Assembly: GCA_030648675.1 (NCBI GenBank)
Contig: JAUSGV010000136.1
Coordinates: 1 to 10,908, forward strand
From: Dehalococcoidales bacterium
GTDB lineage: Bacteria > Chloroflexota > Dehalococcoidia > Dehalococcoidales > UBA2162
DNA length: 10,908 nucleotides
Direction of reading: 5' to 3'
This document shows positions 1-7,171 of the stretch, in pieces (the first letter of the stretch is position 1; every line of letters starts with the position of its first letter). The notes beneath the pieces are model-generated. The model was not told the origin of the DNA. It saw nothing but the letters and a program-made list of their open reading frames with translations, and made no database searches. The position numbers and the translations under genes are program-made.

Positions 1-51
1 GAAGATTTGAGAAATGAACTTGCGTTTATTGGCGGTTGCGACACGAAGTGA
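1..51 (+). CDS. possible C-terminal tail of an upstream gene (partial)
   Basis: Frame 1 is open from the window edge for 16 codons (EDLRNELAFIGGCDTK) and ends in TGA at 49-51, 39 bases before gltX. The other two plus frames meet stops within the first 17 bases, so if a same-strand gene enters the window this is its frame. The fragment is too short to identify. It could equally be non-coding, because 16 open codons happen often by chance. Confidence 0.3.
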   Translation, partial: EDLRNELAFIGGCDTK

Positions 52-57
52 TAAAAT
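29..57 (+). promoter_or_regulatory. candidate sigma-70 promoter of gltX
   Basis: TTGGCG (29-34, 4 of 6 to consensus) and TAAAAT (52-57, 5 of 6) are separated by exactly 17 bases. This predicts a start near base 64 and a leader of about 27 nt. AAAAGG at 78-83 is a suitable ribosome-binding site 7 bases before the gltX ATG. The leader is too short for a T-box or other tRNA-sensing riboswitch. The -35 match is only moderate, so this is a prediction. Confidence 0.4.
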
Positions 58-90
58 GTTGAACGCAGAAGAACTTCAAAAGGTTGGTAT

Positions 91-1572
91 ATGTCTCGAA
101 TAGTACGAACTCGTTTTGCTCCCAGTCCCACCGGTTATCCCCACGTTGGCAGTATCCGCACGGCACTGTTCGCCTGGTTGTTTGCCCGACGCAACGGCGG
201 AAAATTCATTCTTCGCATCGAGGATACAGACGTCGCCCGAACGGTAGAAGGAGCAGTTGAATCCATAATAGCAGGATTGAAGTGGCTTGGTATAGATTGG
301 GACGAAGGGCCGGAAGTGGGTGGAAGTTACGGCCCATACGTTCAGTCGCAGCGGCTGAAATTGTACCATGAGGCTGCCGTCCGCCTCATCGAGCAAGACA
401 ATGCCTACTACTGCTATTGTTCTTTGCAACGCCTCGAAAAGATGCGAGAAGAGCAGACGCAACGCAAAGTGCCGCCCGGTTATGACCGGCACTGCCGTAA
501 TCTATCGCAACAGGAGAGGGAACTGAAAAAGGCGGAGGGCATTGTTCCGGTAGTCCGGTTTAAGATGCCGCTGAACGGGAAAACACGATTTCAGGACATA
601 ATTCGAGGCAATGTGGTTTTTGAAAACAACCTTATGGACGACTTTGTTTTGATGAAGTCCGACGGCTATCCGACCTACCATTTGGCGAATATCGTAGACG
701 ATCATGCTATGGACATCAGTCACGTCATACGGGCGGAAGAGTGGCTTTCCAGCACGCCGAAGCATGTTCTTCTATATGCCGCCATGCGGTTCGAGCCGCC
801 CCAGTTTGCTCATTTACCACTTATTCTCGGGCCGGACCGCTCGAAATTGAGCAAGCGTCATGGTGCAGTGTCGGTTATGGAATACCGCGATCAAGGGTAT
901 CTGCCCGAAACGATGCTTAATTTCCTGGCTTTGCTCGGTTGGTCGCTCGACGATAAAACCGAATTGCTGTCACGTGAGCAGCTTATCGAAGACTTTTCTC
1001 TGGAGCGTGTCAGCAAGACGGCAGCAGTATTTAACATAGAAAAGTTAAACTGGATGAATGGGGTATATATAAGGCAGTTGAGTATAGAGGAGTTTACGCG
1101 GCGGGTTACGCCGTTCCTGGAATGGGACTTACCGGCAGCAGTAAAGCGCCCTTTGTCATCAGAATACGCCGCAAAAGTTATGCCCCTTATCCAGGAAAGG
1201 GCGAAATTACTCGATGATGCCGCTCAATTGAGCCGTTATTTCTTCGTCGATTCGCTCGATTATGACGTAAATTTGCTGATCAGCAAAGGGATGACAAAGG
1301 AATCAACTATAAGGGCTCTCGAGGTCAGCATCGAAAGACTGGAAAAGGTTGAGGGTTTTGAAGCCGTGTCTCTCGAAGCCCTCCTTCGCCCGTTGGCAGA
1401 GGAATTGCAACTGAAAACGGGGCAGTTATTCGGCGCGCTGAGAACGGCTGTTTCGGGAGAAACGGCGACTCCGCCGCTGTTTCAGATGATGGCGGTTCTC
1501 GGAAAAATGCGCTGTCTCGATCGGATTTCCAAGGCAATCGACAAGCTGCAACTCCTTCCCACCCAACCATAA
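91..1572 (+). CDS. gltX: glutamyl-tRNA synthetase
   Basis: This class I aminoacyl-tRNA synthetase attaches glutamate to tRNA-Glu in the cytoplasm; in many bacteria with GatCAB it also charges tRNA-Gln. At 493 residues it has the usual bacterial length. Visible motifs are RFAPSPTG (8-15), the HIGH-type signature HVGS (18-21) followed by RTALF, the RIEDTD glutamate-pocket segment (42-47), and the KMSKR-type loop KLSKR (252-256) followed by HG. The remainder from about 330 is the helical anticodon-binding region. A partial zinc-like site is present: C108 and C110 in a CYC, then C135 followed by RN where the E. coli enzyme has Cys-x-His. Zinc binding is therefore doubtful, as in the many GluRS that lack it. 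The ATG at 91 has AAAAGG 7 bases upstream and gives the canonical N-terminus. The next gene follows after 24 bases and is probably cotranscribed. Confidence 0.97.
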   Translation: MSRIVRTRFAPSPTGYPHVGSIRTALFAWLFARRNGGKFILRIEDTDVARTVEGAVESIIAGLKWLGIDWDEGPEVGGSYGPYVQSQRLKLYHEAAVRLIEQDNAYYCYCSLQRLEKMREEQTQRKVPPGYDRHCRNLSQQERELKKAEGIVPVVRFKMPLNGKTRFQDIIRGNVVFENNLMDDFVLMKSDGYPTYHLANIVDDHAMDISHVIRAEEWLSSTPKHVLLYAAMRFEPPQFAHLPLILGPDRSKLSKRHGAVSVMEYRDQGYLPETMLNFLALLGWSLDDKTELLSREQLIEDFSLERVSKTAAVFNIEKLNWMNGVYIRQLSIEEFTRRVTPFLEWDLPAAVKRPLSSEYAAKVMPLIQERAKLLDDAAQLSRYFFVDSLDYDVNLLISKGMTKESTIRALEVSIERLEKVEGFEAVSLEALLRPLAEELQLKTGQLFGALRTAVSGETATPPLFQMMAVLGKMRCLDRISKAIDKLQLLPTQP

Positions 1573-1596
1573 TCATCTTCTGATATATTTAGCATA

Positions 1597-2601
1597 ATGA
1601 ATACCTTTTACCCCGGGTATTTGAGCTTGTATAGCTCCGGCGAATTGGCCTCGCGTGCCGATTCACTTTCCGCCCGGCTGGCCGCATGTGATATTTGTCC
1701 GAGAAGATGCGGGGTTAACCGGTTTGCGGAAGAAACAGGGTTCTGTAATTCGGGTTCTTTACCCGTTGTTGCTTCCTGGTGTGTACATCGGGGCGAGGAA
1801 CCTCCCGTATCCGGTACCAACGGCTCCGGGGCTGTTTTCTTCGGCAACTGTACTATGCGGTGCGTATATTGCCAGAATTACCAGATAAGCCAGGATTGGG
1901 ACTCCCAAAAACGTAACCTGATTAGTATCGATGCCCTGGGGGAGCGAATGCTAGAGCTACAGGGGAAAGGTTGCCACAACATAAATCTGGTCACCCCAAC
2001 GCATTTTATACCGCAGATACTGCAGGCGTTGCTGCGGGCTGTCCCTCGCGGTTTGAGCATACCTTTGGTTTACAACACCAGCGGGTATGAGTCTGTGGAT
2101 GTGATCAAAATGCTCGACGGTATTGTCGATATTTATTTGCCTGACCTGAGGTATGCTTCAAGCGAGACGGCAAACGTGTTGTCAAAAACAGCGGATTACA
2201 CCATGCATGCAAGAAAATCAATCAAAGAGATGTACCGGCAAGTCGGCGATTTGAAGCTAAATGCGGATGGGGTCGCAACCAGGGGTTTGATAGTGCGTCA
2301 CCTGATATTGCCGGAGCGGCTGGCGGGCAGCGAGGAATCGATTACCTGGTTGGCTAAAGAACTTTCGCCAACGTTAACAGTGAGCATTATGGCGCAGTAT
2401 TATCCTACGCACCGCTCATCATCGTTTGCTTCCCTGGGGAGAAAGATAACGGAAGCCGAATACCGCGAGGTTGTGGCGTTGGTAAACGCTCTGGAAATAG
2501 AAAATGGCTGGTTGCAAGGCATGGAGGCGGCCGAAACCTATTTACCGGATTTCGCGCGACAGAAGCATCCCTTCGAGAATGAACTAAAAGCTAAAAACTA
2601 A
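1597..2601 (+). CDS. radical SAM protein, PflX-like (COG1313 type)
   Basis: This 334-residue protein resembles the PflX branch of the pyruvate formate-lyase activating-enzyme-like radical SAM proteins. The radical SAM cluster motif is C85-x3-C89-x2-C92 (CTMRCVYC), which would bind a 4Fe-4S cluster that cleaves S-adenosylmethionine. Before it lies the typical N-terminal cysteine group, C31-x2-C34-x3-C38 (CDICPRRC) with C50, and the HRGEEPP segment (64-70), which may hold a second metal site. The start at 1597 gives the family-like N-terminus (FYPGYLSLYSSGEL), although no clear Shine-Dalgarno precedes it. It lies 24 bases after gltX and probably depends on that transcript. Its substrate is unknown and no glycyl-radical enzyme is present here, so calling it a PFL activase would go too far. 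The family assignment is firm; the function is not. Confidence 0.88.
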   Translation: MNTFYPGYLSLYSSGELASRADSLSARLAACDICPRRCGVNRFAEETGFCNSGSLPVVASWCVHRGEEPPVSGTNGSGAVFFGNCTMRCVYCQNYQISQDWDSQKRNLISIDALGERMLELQGKGCHNINLVTPTHFIPQILQALLRAVPRGLSIPLVYNTSGYESVDVIKMLDGIVDIYLPDLRYASSETANVLSKTADYTMHARKSIKEMYRQVGDLKLNADGVATRGLIVRHLILPERLAGSEESITWLAKELSPTLTVSIMAQYYPTHRSSSFASLGRKITEAEYREVVALVNALEIENGWLQGMEAAETYLPDFARQKHPFENELKAKN

Positions 2602-2631
2602 AAAGTCAAAACCAATAGTGGAAATTGATAT

Positions 2632-2775
2632 CACCCTCACCCCGTATCAAGTACGGGGCAGGCTTTAATCCTCTCCGGCGCCCTGAGGGCACCCGCTATC
2701 CTCACTGCTGCGGCAGTTTAATGACTTTGGGAGAGGAAAGGGCTGCTGGGGGAAATTCTCCCTCAATCCCTTTCC
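2632..2775. repeat. hairpin-rich REP-like intergenic element
   Basis: This stretch is unusually rich in inverted repeats. CCCCGTA (2640-2646) pairs perfectly with TACGGGG (2652-2658) around a 5-base loop. CCTCTCC (2670-2676) pairs with GGAGAGG (2730-2736) and encloses GCCCT/AGGGC (2680-2690) and ACTGC/GCAGT (2704-2717, loop TGCG). GGAAAGGG (2735-2742) pairs with CCCTTTCC (2768-2775). CCCTCA also recurs directly near both ends. The pattern looks like a degraded dispersed intergenic repeat. It sits where the gltX-radical SAM transcript meets the possible minus-strand small gene, so it could also stop or stabilise transcripts, but no stem is followed by a T-run of terminator type. Only one copy is seen in the window. 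Confidence 0.5.
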
Positions 2776-2827
2776 GATTATGAAATCATGCGGAATCGAG
2801 ACTGTACTAAAGAGAACACGTCACAAA

Positions 2828-2941
2828 CTATTTGCGTTTTCTTTTGACGAAATCAAAAACTACTTTCTTACCGTTACGCTTGTCTTTCTTATTTACGCCA
2901 TCAACAAACTTTTTCAAATCAGGCAGAGTCTTGTCAGTCAT
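2828..2941 (-). CDS. possible small basic protein, 37 aa, divergent from lexA
   Basis: This is a short frame of unknown function, not matched to any family I know. It reads from ATG at 2941 to TAG at 2828 and gives 37 residues with 11 Lys, 3 Arg and 5 Asp (net charge about +9). It ends in KRKRK and has no transmembrane segment or cysteine. GGGGA (2949-2953) lies 7 bases before the ATG and could serve as ribosome-binding site. Upstream, a minus-strand promoter with a perfect TATAAT carries the lexA SOS box in its spacer, so the gene could be induced by DNA damage. A nucleic-acid-binding role would suit the charge but is a guess. A longer in-frame extension reaching to 3253 would run into lexA and is not favoured. 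The frame may also be chance. Confidence 0.4.
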   Translation of the reverse strand: MTDKTLPDLKKFVDGVNKKDKRNGKKVVFDFVKRKRK

Positions 2942-3006
2942 GTTTTTGTCCCCATTCACTAAAGTATCAGATATATTAGCAGATTGAACTGAAGGTAAGC
3001 AACAGC

Positions 3007-3035
3007 TTGACAGAAAGGGTAGCTGAGAGTACATT
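3007..3035 (+). promoter_or_regulatory. lexA promoter
   Basis: A perfect -35 hexamer TTGACA (3007-3012) is followed after 17 bases by TACATT (3030-3035, 4 of 6 to TATAAT). The predicted start near 3042 falls inside the SOS box, the ideal position for repression by LexA. AAAAAGG (3061-3067) lies 9 bases before the lexA ATG and is the likely ribosome-binding site. Confidence 0.65.
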
Positions 3036-3061
3036 ATATAGAACAAGTGTTCGTTTATCGA
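3033..3061 (-). promoter_or_regulatory. candidate divergent promoter towards the small gene
   Basis: On the minus strand TCGATA (3061-3056, 4 of 6 to TTGACA) and a perfect TATAAT (3038-3033) are 17 bases apart. The predicted start is near 3026, giving a leader of about 85 nt to the ATG at 2941. The SOS box fills most of the spacer, so LexA bound there would block both directions. AT-rich palindromic surroundings can create such matches by chance. Confidence 0.4.
3040..3053. promoter_or_regulatory. SOS box (LexA operator)
   Basis: AGAACAAGTGTTCG contains the palindromic core GAAC-AAGT-GTTC. It fits the Gram-positive (Bacillus DinR type) consensus CGAAC-RNRY-GTTYC at 12 of 14 positions, with both half-sites perfect. 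It lies 24 bases before the lexA ATG and overlaps the predicted transcription start, as expected for LexA autoregulation. I saw no second copy with both half-sites intact in the intergenic regions of this window. Confidence 0.85.
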
Positions 3062-3076
3062 AAAAGGCACTGATTT

Positions 3077-3715
3077 ATGACGGAAATATCTTCTAAACAA
3101 AAGAGAATAGTCGAATATATTCGCAATTTTTGGGAGAATCATGGCTATCCGCCCACCGTAAGAGATATTGCTAAAGGATGCAGTGTGAGTTCGACATCGG
3201 TAGTAGACTATAATCTTAAAAGTCTGGAAAAGCTGGGCTACATAAGGCGGCATTCAGGAGTGTCGCGAGGGATCGAGTTGTTTAATCGTGTTTCACACAA
3301 TACCGTATCGGTGCCGGTTCTCGGCGTAATTGCTGCAGGGGAACCGATTCCTGTACCTGAAGCTGATACATGGGATGAAACGAGTTCCGCAGAAACAATC
3401 GCGTTAACAAACGACATCACGAAAGGCCGGAAAGGAATTTATGCGCTCAGGGTTAAAGGCCAATCAATGATCGATGCGCTGATCAATGACGGAGATATCG
3501 TTTTGCTGCAAAACACCGATGCAGTGGAAAACGGCGACACTGTCGCCGTATGGCTGAAAGAGGAAAAGGAAACTACACTAAAAAAGGTATACAGCGAGGG
3601 GGATCGCGTCCGGCTGCAACCAGCTAACAGCCAGATGAAGCCGTTCTACAGTAAACCTGAAAACGTTGAAATTCAGGGAAAGGTGATTGCGGTTATCAGA
3701 CAGACAGCGAGATAA
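3077..3715 (+). CDS. lexA: SOS repressor LexA
   Basis: LexA is a transcriptional repressor and self-cleaving serine protease (S24 family) that loses its operator grip when RecA filaments form after DNA damage. The 212-residue protein has an N-terminal winged helix-turn-helix (about 5-70: KQKRIVEYI, GYPPTVRDIA, then SSTSVVDYNLKSLEKLGYI). After a linker comes the cleavage site Ala87-Gly88 in VIAAGEP, the catalytic Ser130 in VKGQSM and the catalytic Lys169 in TTLKK. The Ser-Lys spacing of 39 is close to the 37 of E. coli LexA. All residues needed for self-cleavage are present. ATG 3077 gives the normal N-terminus with AAAAAGG upstream. The SOS box in its own promoter shows autoregulation. The stop is 6 bases from the convergent aminotransferase stop. 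Confidence 0.97.
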   Translation: MTEISSKQKRIVEYIRNFWENHGYPPTVRDIAKGCSVSSTSVVDYNLKSLEKLGYIRRHSGVSRGIELFNRVSHNTVSVPVLGVIAAGEPIPVPEADTWDETSSAETIALTNDITKGRKGIYALRVKGQSMIDALINDGDIVLLQNTDAVENGDTVAVWLKEEKETTLKKVYSEGDRVRLQPANSQMKPFYSKPENVEIQGKVIAVIRQTAR

Positions 3716-3721
3716 ACGGAA

Positions 3722-4657
3722 TTATTTCGTCCGCTTCGCAGTTGCCGGGTAAACCGGTGTACACCATCGGGAATACTTCGGATTATTGCCTTTAATAACC
3801 TCGGAATAAGCTTTCTGTAGTTTCTTCGTAATAGGACCGATTTCTCCGTCGCCAATCTTCCGACGGTCTACTTCCGTTACGGGAGTCAGATGAGCGGCAG
3901 TGCCGGTCATGAAGCATTCCTGAGACGTATAAAGCTCGCTGCGCTCGATTGGGCGTTCCAAGGTGTCGACGTTGAATTCGGCGCGTGCTAATTCTATGAC
4001 GGTATTCCTCGTGATGCCCATAAGAATGCTGTTATAGCTCGGGGGAGTGATTAGCTTGCCGTCGATAACAACAAAAATGTTTTCTCCGCTGCCTTCCGAA
4101 ATGTGGCCGTCGGGTGACAGCATTATAGCTTCGTCGAATCCGTTTTGTACGACTTCGGTCTTGGCAAAAGCGTTGTTGACGTAGATTCCGGTAATCTTGC
4201 ACTGAGGAGGGATGACGTTAGCGTCCGGGCGTCTCCAGGACGCAAAAGCCACTCGTGCTTTGTCTACATCGAGGTAACGACCCCAGGGAATAGCGAAAAC
4301 CAGAAAATCGCTTTCTAGATCATGGAGACGCACGCCAAGTGCCTCCGAGCTTTTGTAGGCTAAAGGACGAATGTAGATGTCTTCATGAAAGTCGCATTTC
4401 TGTGCGAGTTCCACAGTGATGCGGCATAGATCGTCCAGGGTGTACGGCAAATCCATTTTCAAAACGCGGCATCCGTTGAGCAAACGCTCGTAGTGCTCTT
4501 TCAGGCGGAATATGTACATCTGTTTTTGTTCGTTGTTCCAATTCCCGCGAATTCCTTCGAAAAGAGCGGTACCGTAGTGTAAAGCATGCGTCATAACTCC
4601 AATCTTCGCTTCCGCGAGGGGAACAATTTCTTTGCGAATATATGCGTATGACGGCAT
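3722..4657 (-). CDS. ilvE: branched-chain amino acid aminotransferase (class IV)
   Basis: This PLP enzyme of fold type IV transfers the amino group between glutamate and the keto acids of valine, leucine and isoleucine, the last step of their synthesis. The 311 residues match the family length. HALHYGTALFEGIRG (24-38) is the standard N-terminal signature. Lys154 in CKITGIYVN is the expected PLP lysine (the usual context is GGNY), and HISEGSGENIFVV (185-197) is the cofactor-binding segment containing Glu188. TGTAAHLTPV (251-260) is the C-terminal family motif. The ATG at 4657 has a strong AAAGGAG site 8 bases upstream and its own promoter. No other ilv or leu genes are nearby, so it is a lone gene. 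A D-amino-acid aminotransferase or aminodeoxychorismate lyase is less likely, given the length and these motifs. Confidence 0.92.
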   Translation of the reverse strand: MPSYAYIRKEIVPLAEAKIGVMTHALHYGTALFEGIRGNWNNEQKQMYIFRLKEHYERLLNGCRVLKMDLPYTLDDLCRITVELAQKCDFHEDIYIRPLAYKSSEALGVRLHDLESDFLVFAIPWGRYLDVDKARVAFASWRRPDANVIPPQCKITGIYVNNAFAKTEVVQNGFDEAIMLSPDGHISEGSGENIFVVIDGKLITPPSYNSILMGITRNTVIELARAEFNVDTLERPIERSELYTSQECFMTGTAAHLTPVTEVDRRKIGDGEIGPITKKLQKAYSEVIKGNNPKYSRWCTPVYPATAKRTK

Positions 4658-4685
4658 GGCAGTAACTCCTTTCTAAATGGGCATT

Positions 4686-4714
4686 ATTATAGCCTTTATC
4701 TGCGGATATGACAA
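4686..4714 (-). promoter_or_regulatory. ilvE promoter
   Basis: On the minus strand TTGTCA (4714-4709, 5 of 6) and a perfect TATAAT (4691-4686) are 17 bases apart. Transcription would begin near 4679, leaving a leader of about 22 nt with AAAGGAG. The leader is too short for an attenuator or T-box. This is the best promoter in the window and suggests constitutive, fairly strong expression. Confidence 0.75.
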
Positions 4715-4772
4715 GGCAAAATTGTTAGTTGTTAGTAAAGGTTAAAGTAGTTGGCTCGTACCCGCTAACCCT

Positions 4773-7154
4773 TTATTTGCTGGTTTTTACCCATAGACTA
4801 TTGCCGTCGGTGCTAAATTCTATGGTACCCTGTAAGTCTGTTCGATAGGGATTGCTAATTCCGACTATTTCCTTCAATCTCGCAATGACGTCTTCGTTGG
4901 GGTGACCGAATTCGTTGTCCTTCCCAACCGATATAACTGCGGCGTTTGGATTTACGGCTGATAAAAGTTGAGCAGATGATGAGGTAGTAGAACCATGGTG
5001 GCCGATTTTTAATACGTTGCTGGTCGGAAGCGAACGTAGAGAAATTAGTTGCCTTTCCGCTTCCTGACGGACGTCGGCCATGAACAAAAAGCTGATCTTC
5101 CCCATCGTAAGACGGGTGACGATGCCGTTGTTATCGATATCAGAGTCGGTATCGGAGAATAGCGGTACCTGCGGATTCAATATTTGCAGGGAGGCATCGC
5201 CGAAAGCGATCTGTTGCCCGGCTTGGGCTTTTGTCGATTCTATTTGCTTCTGCGAAATCAGGTCGTTCCATTGTAAGACCAATGGCGAATCATAATTAAA
5301 ATCGCCGTAAAGCACTTGTTTTACACGATATCTTTTTAGCACCTCCAACAAGCCGCTTAAATGATCAGCGTGCGGATGGGTTGAAATCACGAGATCGATG
5401 GTTCTGTCCCAGAAGGGCATATACCGGCTGAGTTGGGAACATACCGCCTCCCCGCTGGGGCCGCCATCGATTAGAATCTGCTGGCTGCCCTCGGTTATCA
5501 AGACAGCATCGCCCTGGCCTACGTCCAGGAAAGCAACATGTAGCTTATTGTCCGGCAGGGTAACTGCCGTAGAGAATAGCAGGACAGCAATTAGAAACAG
5601 AGACGAAGTAATGGGTTTTAAAGGAAGCTTCCAGGCGAAATCTATCAGGCGTTCCCATGATTTCACCAGGTTATGCCGGCTTCTGTAAGCACATAGTGAT
5701 AATGCCAAAACGGAGTAATAGGCAAATATCCATTGATATGGGAAAGGATGTACCTGAGTGAACGGGACATAGTCGGCAATCCTGACAATCAACAGAACGT
5801 AAGAAAGGAACAGCCAGACGAACCAGGCAGTAAATTGCGATAAGGGCAAAACAAAAATGCCCAATACCCCGCAAGCAGAACCGGCCACAATTATTGCCGG
5901 CATCGCGGCAACAGTAAGAAGGGTAGCAATCGGACCGATCCAGGAAACAATACCGAAATAAAAGGCAATGAGCGGCCAGATAGCGATAATTGAACCCAGG
6001 CTAACGACCAAGCTGTCAGCAACGGGAACAAAAAAATCAGCGAATTTGTCTGGTAGAGTTGCTTCGATTAATCGCTTGCTAAGGGATTGGAGTGGTGGGG
6101 CGACCAGAACCAGACCGACCATAGACATAACGGTGAGTTGGAACGAAGCGTCATGCACTAATTGAGGGGTAAAGATCACCATTAACGTGGCCGCTAGAAT
6201 TAAAGAGCCGACAGCGCTACGCTGTCGACCAAGCAGTTCAGCAACAAGGAAGATACTAGCCATAATTGCGGCTCGTACCACTGGAGGTTGAAAGCCGGTT
6301 ATCAGCGCGTAAAACCATATGGCAAAGATTGCCAGCCAGGCGTAGATCTGATAGCGACGGCCGAAAACTGCAACGCCCAGGCTAATCAGCATCGCTGCCA
6401 TAATCGTGAGATTAACTCCGGAAATTGCCAGCAAGTGGGCGGTGCCGGTACGGATAAACTGGTTTTCGACATCGGTTGGTATGTTGCCGCGAAGACCGAG
6501 AATGATGCCCTGGGCGAGTGATGCCTGCGGTTCCGGAAGCGTTCGGGCTAGAGAACGAGAGAGGCTTTCGCGGAGTTGATAGACAAGAGCCAGAGGCTTG
6601 AAACCGTGTGCTTTCTCAATGATTTGTACTTCGGGAGAATACATTATCGAATATATGCCATGGTTGTTCAGATACGCTTTGTAATCGAAACCTTCGATTG
6701 AGGGTGGTGTTTCCAGTTTTCCTTTTACTCGCAGCAAATCACCATAACCATAGGTAGAATTGGCTACGGGTTTGGGAATGATAACGAGGACGTTCCCGGA
6801 TACTTTCTTTGCGGCGGCGTTAAGGGTCGAAGCCGATACCTGAAGTTGTATCGATTTGTCGGTTTGTTCAGGGTCTCCGCTGACGATACCATTAATCTCT
6901 ATCTCGTCTTGACCGTTATAGAACTGGAGGTGATTTGCGTCGGCTGCCGGCAAGCGCCATTGGTAATATGCGCTGCCACCGATAAATATAAAGACGCACG
7001 CGGTAAGCAAAATCAAGAACTTGCGGCGGTCAGGCAGGAAGAATAAGAGAAACAAAGGAATCAAACCGGCGAATGTTAGAAGCAGCCAACGCATATGAAT
7101 CGGGCTGAATAATGCCCCGGCTATCCAGGCGATGCACACTAATATAAGCGGCAC
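4773..7154 (-). CDS. comEC: ComEC/Rec2 family DNA internalisation channel
   Basis: ComEC is the inner-membrane protein that carries single-stranded transforming DNA into the cytoplasm. The 793-residue protein has the full three-part build. An N-terminal pair of hydrophobic segments leads into a soluble OB-like part (about 1-180, DUF4131 type). The polytopic competence domain (about 200-485) includes GTAHLLAISGVNLT and GFQPPVVRAAIMAS. The C-terminal metallo-beta-lactamase-like domain (about 535-793) has DVGQGDA (544-550), the metal motif HPHADH (593-598), Asp694 and GHHGS (718-722), so the possible nuclease site looks intact. The start is GTG 7154, preceded by AAGGA six bases upstream; the overlapping ATG is in another frame and soon stops. 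It lies 17 bases after comEA and is surely cotranscribed with it. Confidence 0.95.
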   Translation of the reverse strand: MPLILVCIAWIAGALFSPIHMRWLLLTFAGLIPLFLLFFLPDRRKFLILLTACVFIFIGGSAYYQWRLPAADANHLQFYNGQDEIEINGIVSGDPEQTDKSIQLQVSASTLNAAAKKVSGNVLVIIPKPVANSTYGYGDLLRVKGKLETPPSIEGFDYKAYLNNHGIYSIMYSPEVQIIEKAHGFKPLALVYQLRESLSRSLARTLPEPQASLAQGIILGLRGNIPTDVENQFIRTGTAHLLAISGVNLTIMAAMLISLGVAVFGRRYQIYAWLAIFAIWFYALITGFQPPVVRAAIMASIFLVAELLGRQRSAVGSLILAATLMVIFTPQLVHDASFQLTVMSMVGLVLVAPPLQSLSKRLIEATLPDKFADFFVPVADSLVVSLGSIIAIWPLIAFYFGIVSWIGPIATLLTVAAMPAIIVAGSACGVLGIFVLPLSQFTAWFVWLFLSYVLLIVRIADYVPFTQVHPFPYQWIFAYYSVLALSLCAYRSRHNLVKSWERLIDFAWKLPLKPITSSLFLIAVLLFSTAVTLPDNKLHVAFLDVGQGDAVLITEGSQQILIDGGPSGEAVCSQLSRYMPFWDRTIDLVISTHPHADHLSGLLEVLKRYRVKQVLYGDFNYDSPLVLQWNDLISQKQIESTKAQAGQQIAFGDASLQILNPQVPLFSDTDSDIDNNGIVTRLTMGKISFLFMADVRQEAERQLISLRSLPTSNVLKIGHHGSTTSSSAQLLSAVNPNAAVISVGKDNEFGHPNEDVIARLKEIVGISNPYRTDLQGTIEFSTDGNSLWVKTSK

Positions 7155-7171
7155 ATCGTTTCCTTAATTTA

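Noticed and set aside
64..90. T-box or other leader control of gltX
   Set aside because: The predicted leader is about 27 nt, and no specifier loop, T-box sequence or terminator is present.
2780..2962. 60-codon plus-strand frame opposite the small basic gene
   Set aside because: No ribosome-binding site before its ATG and no promoter found; the opposing 37-codon frame has both. Neither is proven.
2942..3253. N-terminal extension of the minus-strand small gene to a 141-codon frame
   Set aside because: It would overlap the first third of lexA and cross the lexA promoter and SOS box, so the internal ATG at 2941 is far more likely if the frame is used at all.
4718..4736. GTTAGTT-type short direct repeat between ilvE and comEC
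   Set aside because: Two imperfect 6-7 base copies in AT-rich spacer lie upstream of the ilvE -35 and are not distinguishable from chance.
4730..4772. possible terminator after comEC (GTTGGC / GCTAAC stem)
   Set aside because: A 6-bp stem with a G-U pair, an 8-base loop and no adequate T-run downstream on the minus strand is not convincing.
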